Assembly (NCBI GenBank): GCA_046539045.1
Contig: JBKHHU010000010.1
Span: 1-36,945, forward strand
Origin: JBKHHU01 sp046539045
Lineage (GTDB): Bacteria; Planctomycetota; Phycisphaerae; SM23-33
Reading direction: 5' to 3'
Length of the DNA stretch: 36,945 bases
This document shows, one piece after another, positions 15,018-22,542 of this stretch. A program made the position numbers and the translations under genes. Below the pieces are notes generated by a model. The model saw only the letters and a program-made list of their open reading frames with translations. It made no database searches and had not been told where the DNA came from. How positions within the stretch are numbered: position 1 is the first letter of the stretch; each line of letters opens with the position of its first letter.

Positions 15018-15877
15018 GCGATGTTCGATGGGGACAGGACGTGCCGGCCGACCTGCGACAGGCGGTTGTGGATGCGGGGCTGGACAGTGTGGACGGTGCC
15101 TTCGACGCTGCATTGGAAGACCGCCTGGACAAGCCCGGGCTGGGCACGCGGGAGCGGGGTTTCGTGACACTGCGCCTGCCGGATGCATCCGAGCGGCGGC
15201 TGCTGCTCAAACGGTTCGGGCAGGAGAAACCCGCCGAGCGGGCGCGGCGACTGCGGACGCAGGATGCATCGCTGGGACCGGCGGGCAACGAATTCCGGAA
15301 CATCGAAACGGTTCGGACAGCGAACGTGCCGACGATGCTGCCGGTGATCGTCGGCGAGGAGTTCTCCGACGGCCGGCATGTTCGCGGATACCTGCTGGTG
15401 ACGGTCGTGCCGGGAGCGATGATGGAGTGTGTCCTGGACCGCTGGCTGGTCGAGAACGCCGGAAACCCGGAGCGTTTGAGTGAGCTGGACGAGAAGCTGG
15501 TCGACATCGTCCGGAAATTCCACCGGGCCGGTCTGGCTCACCAGGATCTCTACAGTTGCCATTTCATCCTGAACGATTCCGGCGACGAACTGGAGATCAA
15601 CCTGATCGATTTCGGGCGGCTGCGGCAACCCGCCGCGGGACCGAGCCGGTGGTACGCCCGCCTCAAGGACCTGGCCCAGTTGCGATACTCCATGCCGCCG
15701 CGATGGATCCGGCGGAGCTGGGGGACGTTTCTGCGTTCGTATCTCGGTTGTTGCGGAGGAATCCGAAGTCTCTGGTGGCGCCCGGCGATATGGCTTAAGA
15801 TGAGGGCCATTCGTCGGCATGCCGCAAGGCGTCGGGCGAGGATGGAATCGCAGTCGGGAAAAGGGACCTCCGGATGA
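15014..15877 (+). CDS. LPS-core kinase-like protein (WaaP/KdkA/InaA fold)
   Basis: The 287-residue product has the eukaryotic-kinase-like fold used to phosphorylate LPS core sugars. Visible elements are a putative ATP-binding lysine (Lys66 in LLLKRF), Glu93 in GNEFRNIE, the catalytic loop HQDLYSCHFILN (176-187; Asp178, Asn187) and the metal-binding DFG (199-201). The order and spacing match WaaP and Kdo kinase proteins. The start is GTG at 15014, overlapping the preceding stop (GTGA), with GGAGG just upstream. The C-terminus is rich in Arg and may contact the membrane. The acceptor sugar is unknown; heptose is likely from the neighbouring GT9 gene. Confidence 0.85.
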   Translation: MSDVRWGQDVPADLRQAVVDAGLDSVDGAFDAALEDRLDKPGLGTRERGFVTLRLPDASERRLLLKRFGQEKPAERARRLRTQDASLGPAGNEFRNIETVRTANVPTMLPVIVGEEFSDGRHVRGYLLVTVVPGAMMECVLDRWLVENAGNPERLSELDEKLVDIVRKFHRAGLAHQDLYSCHFILNDSGDELEINLIDFGRLRQPAAGPSRWYARLKDLAQLRYSMPPRWIRRSWGTFLRSYLGCCGGIRSLWWRPAIWLKMRAIRRHAARRRARMESQSGKGTSG

Positions 15878-17025
15878 ACATCGCGCTGGTAATCGAACGC
15901 TTCGACCCGCTTCGCGGCGGGAGAGAGACATCCACGGCGCAGATCGCCGAAGAGCTGTCGCGCCGCGGCCATACCGTGACGGTACTCTGTCAGCAGGGGC
16001 GTACGGATCTGGAATTCGCCGAGGTGCTGCCGCTGGGCCGGACGGGCTTTTCCCGGACCGGCCGGCTGCAGACGTTCATCGAGCAGGTGGAGCTGACCCT
16101 CGCCGGCAGGTCGTTCGATATCGTGCATTCCATGCTCCCGGTTCCCGGGGCCGACGTGTACCAGCTCCGGGGAGGCACGGTTCCGGGCCAGCGGGAAGCG
16201 GCGCTTCGCCAGAGCGGGCCGATCGAGTTGGCCGTGCGGAAAGTGACCGACCGCCTCAACTTCCACCGGGCCGCGATGGGGGCATTGGAAACGCAGGTCA
16301 TCAGCGATCCCGAGACGCTCTGCCTTCCGGTCAGCGAGATGATTCAGCGCGAGCTGGTGGAGCATTACGGCAGGACCGACGGGGTCCGGACGATCTACAA
16401 CGCGGTCGACCTGCCGGACATCTCGCCCGAGAAACGCCGGGAGCTTCGCGAGCAGAAACGCGCCGAACTCCACGTCGGCCCGGACGATCTGATATTCCTC
16501 ACGCTGGCGACCAACTTGGAACTCAAAGGCATCGAGCATGCGATCACCAGCTTCGGCCAGTGGCGCCGGCTCCAGCCGGAATACGGCAAAAGCCGCCTGG
16601 TCATCGTCGGAAAAGACTCTCCCATCGTCTACGAGCGCTGGGCGGACCGGAAGGAATGCCGGTTCTTCGTGGACTTCATCCCGCCGACGCCGGACGTCTG
16701 GCCGTACTACGCTGCGGCAGACGTGGTGATGCTGTTGAGCTGGTACGACCCGTGCAGCCGCGTGGTGCTGGAGGCCACTCGCTGGGGCATTCCCTCCATC
16801 ACTACCGTCTGCAACGGGGCGTCGGAAATCCTCCACGGTGCCGGCTGTGTCGTGCAAAGCCCCTCCCGCGTGGATGAAGTGGTCAACTCGATGGCCCTGC
16901 TGTCCGATGCGAGCCTGCGGGCCGAATGGAGCGAGAAGTTGCTGACGTTCTCGGACGAACTGGCGATGACTCGCCATGTGGATCAACTCGAAGAAGCGTA
17001 CAAGGAGGTACCTGGCCGATCATGA
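15874..17025 (+). CDS. GT4-family glycosyltransferase of the LPS-core type
   Basis: The 383-residue GT-B enzyme opens MNIALVIERFDPLRGGRETS, like WaaG-type core glucosyltransferases, with the Gly-Gly loop for the acceptor side. The donor domain includes LTLATNLELKGIEHAI, LVIVGKDSPIVYERWA and WYDPCSRVVLEATRWGIP, which carries the nucleotide-sugar-binding acidic residue of GT4. It overlaps the kinase gene before it (ATGA) and plsY after it (ATGA). Context argues strongly for transfer of a hexose to the LPS core; the sugar is not determinable from sequence. Confidence 0.88.
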   Translation: MNIALVIERFDPLRGGRETSTAQIAEELSRRGHTVTVLCQQGRTDLEFAEVLPLGRTGFSRTGRLQTFIEQVELTLAGRSFDIVHSMLPVPGADVYQLRGGTVPGQREAALRQSGPIELAVRKVTDRLNFHRAAMGALETQVISDPETLCLPVSEMIQRELVEHYGRTDGVRTIYNAVDLPDISPEKRRELREQKRAELHVGPDDLIFLTLATNLELKGIEHAITSFGQWRRLQPEYGKSRLVIVGKDSPIVYERWADRKECRFFVDFIPPTPDVWPYYAAADVVMLLSWYDPCSRVVLEATRWGIPSITTVCNGASEILHGAGCVVQSPSRVDEVVNSMALLSDASLRAEWSEKLLTFSDELAMTRHVDQLEEAYKEVPGRS

Positions 17026-17738
17026 TCACTCATCCTGCATTGCTGCTGATCGTCTTCCCGGTGTTGGCGTACGTCATCGGCTCCACGTCGTTCGGGGCCA
17101 TCATCGCGCGTCTCAAGGGCATCAACCTGCGAGAGCACGGCAGCGGTAACATCGGCGCGACCAACGTCGGACGGGTGCTGGGCAGGAAGTGGGGGATCCT
17201 GTGCTTCTTTCTGGATGCGACCAAGGGCTTCGCGCCCACGCTGGCGGTCGTGCAGCTGACCCACGGTGCGGGCACACCGGAGCCGATGATCCAGGTGGCG
17301 TGGCTGCTGACCGGATCAAGCGCGATCCTCGGGCACGTGTTCTCGTTCTGGCTGAAGGGCAAGGGCGGCAAGGGCGTGGCGACCTCCCTCGGCGTGGTGC
17401 TGGGCGTGTTTCCCTACTTCACCTTGCCGGGGCTGATCGCCTTCGGGCTCTGGATCCTCGTGGTGCTCGTGACGCGGTATGTGTCGCTGGCCAGCGTGCT
17501 GGCTGCCCTGAGCTTCCTGCCCGCCTTCTTCGCGCTGCACTGGCCCGGTCTGGACTACTGGCCGATGGTCTCTTTCGCCGCGGCAATGATGCTGCTGATC
17601 ATCGTCCGCCACCGCTCCAACATCCGAAGGCTGCTCAACGGAACGGAAAGCAAAATCGGGGCCGGAAAGAAGCAGGAGCCGGAGGACGTGAGCCCAACGG
17701 GCGAGCCGCAGCACGCCAACCAGCCCTCCGGCGGATGA
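17022..17738 (+). CDS. plsY: Glycerol-3-phosphate acyltransferase PlsY
   Basis: PlsY uses acyl phosphate to acylate glycerol-3-phosphate at position 1, the entry step of phospholipid synthesis, in the inner membrane. The 238-residue product has several hydrophobic segments and all three family motifs: GSGNIGATN (40-48), GHVFSFWLKGKGGKGVAT (104-121) and RHRSNIRRL (196-204). A hydrophilic tail of about 30 residues follows. AAGGAGGT lies upstream, with a somewhat long gap. It is the last gene of the envelope operon, with a 4-base overlap to the GT4 gene, linking lipid and LPS-core supply. It ends one base from the stop of the convergent membrane protein. Confidence 0.96.
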   Translation: MITHPALLLIVFPVLAYVIGSTSFGAIIARLKGINLREHGSGNIGATNVGRVLGRKWGILCFFLDATKGFAPTLAVVQLTHGAGTPEPMIQVAWLLTGSSAILGHVFSFWLKGKGGKGVATSLGVVLGVFPYFTLPGLIAFGLWILVVLVTRYVSLASVLAALSFLPAFFALHWPGLDYWPMVSFAAAMMLLIIVRHRSNIRRLLNGTESKIGAGKKQEPEDVSPTGEPQHANQPSGG

Positions 17739-17739
17739 C

Positions 17740-20409
17740 CTACCGCAGGCGCATCCGCATCCGGTCGACCAGTTCGTTCAGCTCGCGCGACGCCCCGCGC
17801 ACGTCCAGCAGCCGCTGCCGGGCCCGATCGCGACGGCCCAACTGCTCCAGCAGGGCGGCGTGATAGTAATCGGCCGCCGGTTCATCCGTCGCGTCGGCGA
17901 GTTTCGCCAGTTGCTGCTCCGCCTCAAACAGCTTGCCTGCCGCCCAGTCCGTCAGCGCCACGCGCAACGTCAGTTCCGTCAGCCCCGGCCGCTGTGCTAA
18001 CAGAGACTCATACACTTCCCGGGCCCGCGTCGGCCTGCCCGTTCGCAGCAGGAGATCCCCGAGAAGCAACTCCTCGGAAAAATCCAGTGACGGAGCTGCC
18101 TGCAACTCGGCAATGGCCTTGCCGACGAGGCCGACTTTCGGGGAGATCAGGGCTGAAATCCGCTCGTGGAAATCCATCTCATCCATGTCCATCGCCATGA
18201 GCTGAGCCTGCGAAACATCCAGACGCTCGGTCAGCTGGTTGCGATAGTTCAGGTATTCGGTCGGCACGTCCACCTGCTGGCGGGGAGGAAGGTTGGCCAG
18301 AATGCTGTCCATCGTTTCCTGCGCTTCGTCCAACTGGTTGGCCTGCAGGTGGGCTACGAGTTTCTGGAGGAACAGCTCGCGAATGTTGCGATCGGACAGC
18401 TCGGCAATGTCCATCTGCCGGTACAGATGCAGTGCCCGGGCCAGTTGCACGTCCAGGGGCAACGCGCCGGGGATGTCCTCCCGGAAGGATTTCTGCTGAT
18501 ACGCCTGGGCGAGCAGCCCGCCGGCCAGGTCGTCATCGGCAAGGCCCTCCGACCGGGCCGCCCGAAGGTACCGCACCGCCAGCACGAGCGCCTGTTCGCG
18601 GTGCGGGCCGCGTTTGCCGGCCTGCTCGTCGGCGATCCGCTGCCCGAGCGCCAGGAACATGCTGCCCAGGTGCAGATACCGCGGCTGGGGGTTCTGGTCG
18701 TACCAGGCGCGCTGCTGCGGATCGATTCCTTTGACGATGTAGTCCCGCGTCAGGGGCTTGTCCCAGTCGTCCCAGTTCGGTTCGGGCAGGAACTTGCCCA
18801 TCATCTTTTCCGGACCGGCGCCTTCCCAGTCATTCCGGGCGAAGACTGCCCCCCCAGGGCCCACGTAGAGCAGGTCGAAGCGGTAGCTGGCGGCCAGGGC
18901 GGTCAGGCGGGCGGAGTTGTCGCGGGCGACGTAGAAGTATCTCACCGACGGCGGCAGGTCGCGGATCGTATTGGCACTGGACGCGCGGTACAACTCGGTC
19001 TGGATCCGCCGCTGCTCCCGGAACCGCTCAAGGCTGTGGACCTCCAGCCGGCCGTCCATGAACACCAGTCGCCGCGGCTGGAGCCTGCCGGAGTAGAGCT
19101 TGTAGACGAAGGTCGCCGAATCGCCGAAGTTCATGCAGAAGACATCCCCGCCGTGGTCCAGATCGCGAAGGAACCCGGCCGAGGCCACCGGATAGTGCCC
19201 GGCCCGCATACCCATGCCGAATTGCGTATCGTGCCCGCGGACCCTGTACATCCACTCGGTCGCGTAGGCGGCCATCAGGAGCACGCCCAGCACCATCGCG
19301 ACGGCACTGGTCGCGACGGGCAGCTTCCCGAGCCGCCGGCCGGCCAGCAGGCGCCGGATGACCTTCCCCCCGTGCCATGCCGACAGGAACGCCAGCACCG
19401 GACCGGCCAGGGCGACGTTGCGGATCGCCAGCAGCGCCAGCGTCACGAACGCCAGGAACCACAGCCCGTGTGCGACGGGCAGCTTGCGCCGGTTCATCAC
19501 GATCGACACCAGGCACACACCCGTCAGCACGATCGCGCCGGGGTAGTTGCCCAGCCGTTCATACGTCGGGCGGAGTTCGGACACCACGTACGTGTAGTAC
19601 TCCTGCTGGCCGGTGATTCGCGTCGCCAGCAGCAGCGGGTGCAGAGCCGTGTCCGTCGGCCAGGGGGAGACGAATACCGCAAACGTCGCCGCCAGCACCG
19701 GGGCCAGGGCAGCCTGCGTGTTGAGATGGCCCGAAATGTCGCGCTTGAGCCAACCGTCCACGAAGGCGCCGAGAACCGCCATCCACATCAATCCCAACCC
19801 CAGCACGAACAGTCCGTGCATGTTCACCCACACCACCATCAGCGGCACCAGCCACCAGAGCCTGCGGGGCGACCGGCCTCGACGGACCGAGTCGGTCAGC
19901 AGGATCACGATCATCATGAACAGCATCGTGAACGACTCCGGCCGGGCGCGGAAGCGGCGGGCCATCACGTAGATTGCCAGCAAGCCCACGAAGATCAGCC
20001 AGGACGGTGGGATGTGTTTGCGTAAAGACCAGGCCAGCAGGCCGAAGGTCGTCGCTGCCAGCAGCGCCTTCAGCAGCGAGAGTCCTGCGAAGCCCAGAAC
20101 CGAGTGCACGCTGGTCAGGACGATCTGGAAGAACCAGTGGATGTTGACCCACGGGGTGGCCGCCTCCGGGTTCTCCGGGACGCAGAACATGTCGTACCGC
20201 GTCACCCGCCCGTGGTCGAACATCCATTCGCCGGCCGCCAGGTGCCAGAACGTGTCGTAGCTGCCGACCAGCGTCAGGGTTGCGAAGAACGCCGCGGCGA
20301 CGAGTACCAGCACCGCCGCAACCGACCGCAGGTCGCTGTGCTTCGGCTCGTCGATCGGAAGCTCAGCCGTGCCGGTGGTGTCTGTCTGTACGGATTGGGT
20401 CTTGACCAT
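17740..20409 (-). CDS. Polytopic membrane protein with C-terminal TPR-like region
   Basis: The 889-residue product has a hydrophobic N-terminal half (roughly residues 30-430) with about ten membrane segments. It includes GSYDTFWHLAAGEWMFDHGR between the first two, an acidic/His loop reminiscent of GT-C glycosyltransferases and related planctomycete membrane proteins. The C-terminal half is soluble and helical, and its last 200 residues look like TPR hairpins (LLLRTGRPTRAREVYESLL, LAKLADATDEPAADYYHAAL). I infer a membrane enzyme or sensor fused to an interaction domain; a GT-C activity is possible but not shown. The ATG at 20409 is chosen over a TTG further up. It meets plsY tail to tail. Confidence 0.8.
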   Translation of the reverse strand: MVKTQSVQTDTTGTAELPIDEPKHSDLRSVAAVLVLVAAAFFATLTLVGSYDTFWHLAAGEWMFDHGRVTRYDMFCVPENPEAATPWVNIHWFFQIVLTSVHSVLGFAGLSLLKALLAATTFGLLAWSLRKHIPPSWLIFVGLLAIYVMARRFRARPESFTMLFMMIVILLTDSVRRGRSPRRLWWLVPLMVVWVNMHGLFVLGLGLMWMAVLGAFVDGWLKRDISGHLNTQAALAPVLAATFAVFVSPWPTDTALHPLLLATRITGQQEYYTYVVSELRPTYERLGNYPGAIVLTGVCLVSIVMNRRKLPVAHGLWFLAFVTLALLAIRNVALAGPVLAFLSAWHGGKVIRRLLAGRRLGKLPVATSAVAMVLGVLLMAAYATEWMYRVRGHDTQFGMGMRAGHYPVASAGFLRDLDHGGDVFCMNFGDSATFVYKLYSGRLQPRRLVFMDGRLEVHSLERFREQRRIQTELYRASSANTIRDLPPSVRYFYVARDNSARLTALAASYRFDLLYVGPGGAVFARNDWEGAGPEKMMGKFLPEPNWDDWDKPLTRDYIVKGIDPQQRAWYDQNPQPRYLHLGSMFLALGQRIADEQAGKRGPHREQALVLAVRYLRAARSEGLADDDLAGGLLAQAYQQKSFREDIPGALPLDVQLARALHLYRQMDIAELSDRNIRELFLQKLVAHLQANQLDEAQETMDSILANLPPRQQVDVPTEYLNYRNQLTERLDVSQAQLMAMDMDEMDFHERISALISPKVGLVGKAIAELQAAPSLDFSEELLLGDLLLRTGRPTRAREVYESLLAQRPGLTELTLRVALTDWAAGKLFEAEQQLAKLADATDEPAADYYHAALLEQLGRRDRARQRLLDVRGASRELNELVDRMRMRLR

Positions 20410-20477
20410 GCGAAGAAAGTACCGATGTTCGCTGTCCGGAGCAAGGGATAGGCACGGCAATCGTGATGCGCGTCAAC

Positions 20478-20496
20478 CGGCGGGGGAGGCCCGCCG
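20478..20496 (-). terminator. GC-rich hairpin after mcsB
   Basis: CGGCGGG (20478-20484) pairs with CCCGCCG (20490-20496) around a 5-base loop, 18 bases past the mcsB stop codon. No T-tract follows on the minus strand, so it is at best a weak terminator. Confidence 0.4.
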
Positions 20497-20513
20497 CGTC
20501 GGGAGAGAGCGGC

Positions 20514-21569
20514 TCAGTTGGCGCAGAGCTTCTCCCGGACGAACTCCGACCGCGCCTGATCGCGCTGTCCGCCGGACATGCTGCGGTCCAGGATCTTCTG
20601 GAGGTGCCCGGTCTGCGTGGAAAGGAACAGCTCGTTGACCTGCTTCATATTGATGCTGTCGATCCGGCCGAGATTGATCCCCAGGCGGACCAGCGACAGC
20701 AGGTAGAGCGTTTCTTCCGAGCTGATCTGCCGGCAGGATTTGAGGATGCCCTCGGCGCGGAAGATTTTGTCGTCCAGCGCGGTTCCCTTGCGTTCCACCA
20801 GCGATTGGCGGGCCTTGCGCTCGTACTCGATGAAGTCCAGAATGGTCTGGCAGAGAAATTCGTCGACGATCTGTTCCTCGGTTTTGCCGAGGGTGATCTG
20901 GTTGGAGATCTGGAAGAAGTCGCCGCTGGCTTCGGTTCCTTCGCCATACAGGCCGCGGATGGCCAACTGCATGTCGCGGGCGGCGCGGAAGGCTTTTTCG
21001 ATCTCTCCGGTCATCTTCAGTGCCGGCAGGTGAAGCATCACGCTGACGCGAAGGCCGGTCCCGACATTCGTCGGGCAGGCGGTGAGGTAGCCGTAGCGGC
21101 TGTGATAGGAGTAATCGATCCGCTTGCCCAGCAGGTCGTCGATCCGCATGCACTCTTCCAGCGCTTTTTCGAGTTGGAGCCCGCTGCGAAGCGACTGGAT
21201 CCGGAGATGGTCTTCCTCGTTGACCATGACCGCGATGCGTTCGTCGCCACTGATCGCCACGCCGCGAGGATGGGCGGTATCGGCCTGGTGGCGCGAAATC
21301 AGGTGCCGCTCGACCAGAATACGGCGGTCCAGATCGGAGGCACTGGCCACGTCCACGTAGAACATGTCGTCACCGATGCGCGAGCGGAGAATCTCATCCC
21401 GCAGGCGCTGTTCGAGTTCGGCGGTCTGTTCCTCGGTGCAGCGGGTGAGGAACGGCATTCCGGCAAGGTTGCGGGCCAACCGGGCGCGCGAGGAGATGAC
21501 CACGTCGTGCATCGGGCCTCGTCCGCACAACCATTCCCCTGCATGTTGCGTCAGTTCCGCTAACTTCAT
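20514..21569 (-). CDS. mcsB: Protein-arginine kinase McsB
   Basis: McsB phosphorylates arginine residues on client proteins, which in Bacillus marks them for ClpCP degradation. The 351-residue product has the phosphagen-kinase catalytic domain: SSRARLARNL (26-35), VNEEDHLRIQS with the catalytic acidic residues (116-126) and the signature CPTNVGTGLRVSVMLHLP with Cys165. The start codon overlaps the mcsA stop (ATGA), so the two subunits are translationally coupled. Neither the repressor gene ctsR nor clpC is adjacent, unlike the Firmicutes operon, so regulation must differ. Confidence 0.95.
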   Translation of the reverse strand: MKLAELTQHAGEWLCGRGPMHDVVISSRARLARNLAGMPFLTRCTEEQTAELEQRLRDEILRSRIGDDMFYVDVASASDLDRRILVERHLISRHQADTAHPRGVAISGDERIAVMVNEEDHLRIQSLRSGLQLEKALEECMRIDDLLGKRIDYSYHSRYGYLTACPTNVGTGLRVSVMLHLPALKMTGEIEKAFRAARDMQLAIRGLYGEGTEASGDFFQISNQITLGKTEEQIVDEFLCQTILDFIEYERKARQSLVERKGTALDDKIFRAEGILKSCRQISSEETLYLLSLVRLGINLGRIDSINMKQVNELFLSTQTGHLQKILDRSMSGGQRDQARSEFVREKLCAN

Positions 21570-22078
21570 GAAACTTCCAGTTCCTTGATCTGGTCCCGCA
21601 GGGCGGCGGCACGTTCGTAATCTTCGCGGCCGATGGCGGTCTTGAGTTCCGCCCGGAGGCGGAGAATGGCATTCTGCTTGCGTTGGGAATCGTCCACGTG
21701 ATGCGGAACCTTCCCGATATGCTGGGCGGCGCCTTCATGGGCCCGTTCCAGCATCGGCACCAGGTCGCGTTGGAAAACGTCGTAATCGTGAGGGCACCCG
21801 AGCCTGCCTTCGGACCGGAATTCCGAGAGGGTCATGCCGCAGATATCGCATTGCGGTTGACCTGGTGAGCGGGCGGGCGTCGGCTCGTCCATGTGTTCTT
21901 CTTCGGACTCCGACTGCAGGATAAAGTCCTCAAGCAACTGCGTGATCGGCACGTTGGACTTCATCGTGATGCCTTCGTCTGCGGCGCAGCTCTCGCACAG
22001 GTGTTTTTCGATTTTCTCTCCGCTGACGATCTCGGTGAGATGTACTGTAGCCTGGTTATTGCACTTATCGCACTTCAT
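21566..22078 (-). CDS. mcsA: McsA-like zinc-finger and UVR-domain protein
   Basis: McsA is the zinc-binding activator of McsB. The 170-residue product carries CDKC (3-6), CESC (28-31) and CDIC (77-80) pairs. The fourth site reads CPHD (95-98), so the usual last cysteine is replaced, with His97 or Asp98 as possible ligands. A C-terminal UVR motif (about 130-168, RKQNAILRLRAELKTAIG...) forms a short coiled coil as in McsA and UvrB/ClpC. AAAGGA precedes the ATG. The direct overlap with mcsB supports the assignment. Confidence 0.93.
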   Translation of the reverse strand: MKCDKCNNQATVHLTEIVSGEKIEKHLCESCAADEGITMKSNVPITQLLEDFILQSESEEEHMDEPTPARSPGQPQCDICGMTLSEFRSEGRLGCPHDYDVFQRDLVPMLERAHEGAAQHIGKVPHHVDDSQRKQNAILRLRAELKTAIGREDYERAAALRDQIKELEVS

Positions 22079-22103
22079 GGCAGTGGCGGTCCTTTCGCCG
22101 GGA

Positions 22104-22133
22104 ATCCTATCCTATGCCGGGCGCGGCCGTCAA
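22104..22133 (-). promoter_or_regulatory. Sigma-70-type promoter of mcsA-mcsB
   Basis: On the minus strand TTGACG (22133-22128) and TAGGAT (22109-22104) are separated by 18 bases, about 25 bases upstream of the mcsA start codon. It is a reasonable vegetative promoter; no CtsR-like direct repeat is obvious next to it. Confidence 0.5.
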
Positions 22134-22389
22134 GCGCGGGCATCCGGCTGTATGAACGGTCCGGAGCGTCTGTCAGTTCCCGTCGGCGCGGGGGGCACCA
22201 GCTATACCATTGTAGTGCCTGGGGCATCGGCAAGCCCACCCGTGGGGAAAGTGTACTTCTATGGCTTGAGACACCTGTGGGGTCAAAACAGTTGTGGCGC
22301 ATCGTTTCTTGCATTCCGTTTTTATGCCGGTAAAATCCCGAATTCCCGAACTACCCGATCGCATCAGACGTACCCAAGTCCGGGCAAGT

Positions 22390-22410
22390 GTGCGCTCCGG
22401 CGGAGCGCAC
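22390..22410. repeat. Perfect GC hairpin in the mcsA to P-type ATPase gap
   Basis: GTGCGCTCC-GGC-GGAGCGCAC is a perfect 9-base stem with a 3-base loop. There is no T-run on either side, so a terminator is unlikely. The 464 bp gap (22079-22542) otherwise holds the mcsA promoter and, near 22230-22250, the short palindromic phrase CCCACCCGTGGGG. I see no gene in it. Confidence 0.45.
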
Positions 22411-22542
22411 GGATTGATTGAGTGCTGATTACTACCTGTCAGCGGGCATGTTGCGGTTGTTCGGCGGTTGTTCCTTCTCTCCGGACACCCATTGGTTCAG
22501 ACGCCACATTCCCGGGCAGATCCTGTTTTCTCGGAGTTAACC

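Noticed and set aside
18166..20025. 619-codon plus-strand open frame antisense to the membrane/TPR protein
   Set aside because: Extremely His/Gln/Arg-rich with no domain pattern, whereas the minus strand shows clear membrane helices and TPR hairpins.
20410..20477. TTGACG ... TATCCC as a promoter for the membrane/TPR gene
   Set aside because: The spacing is about 20 bases and the -10 match is poor.
22079..22421. Small open frames in the gap between mcsA and the P-type ATPase
   Set aside because: None has a ribosome-binding site or recognisable motif, and several run antisense into mcsA.
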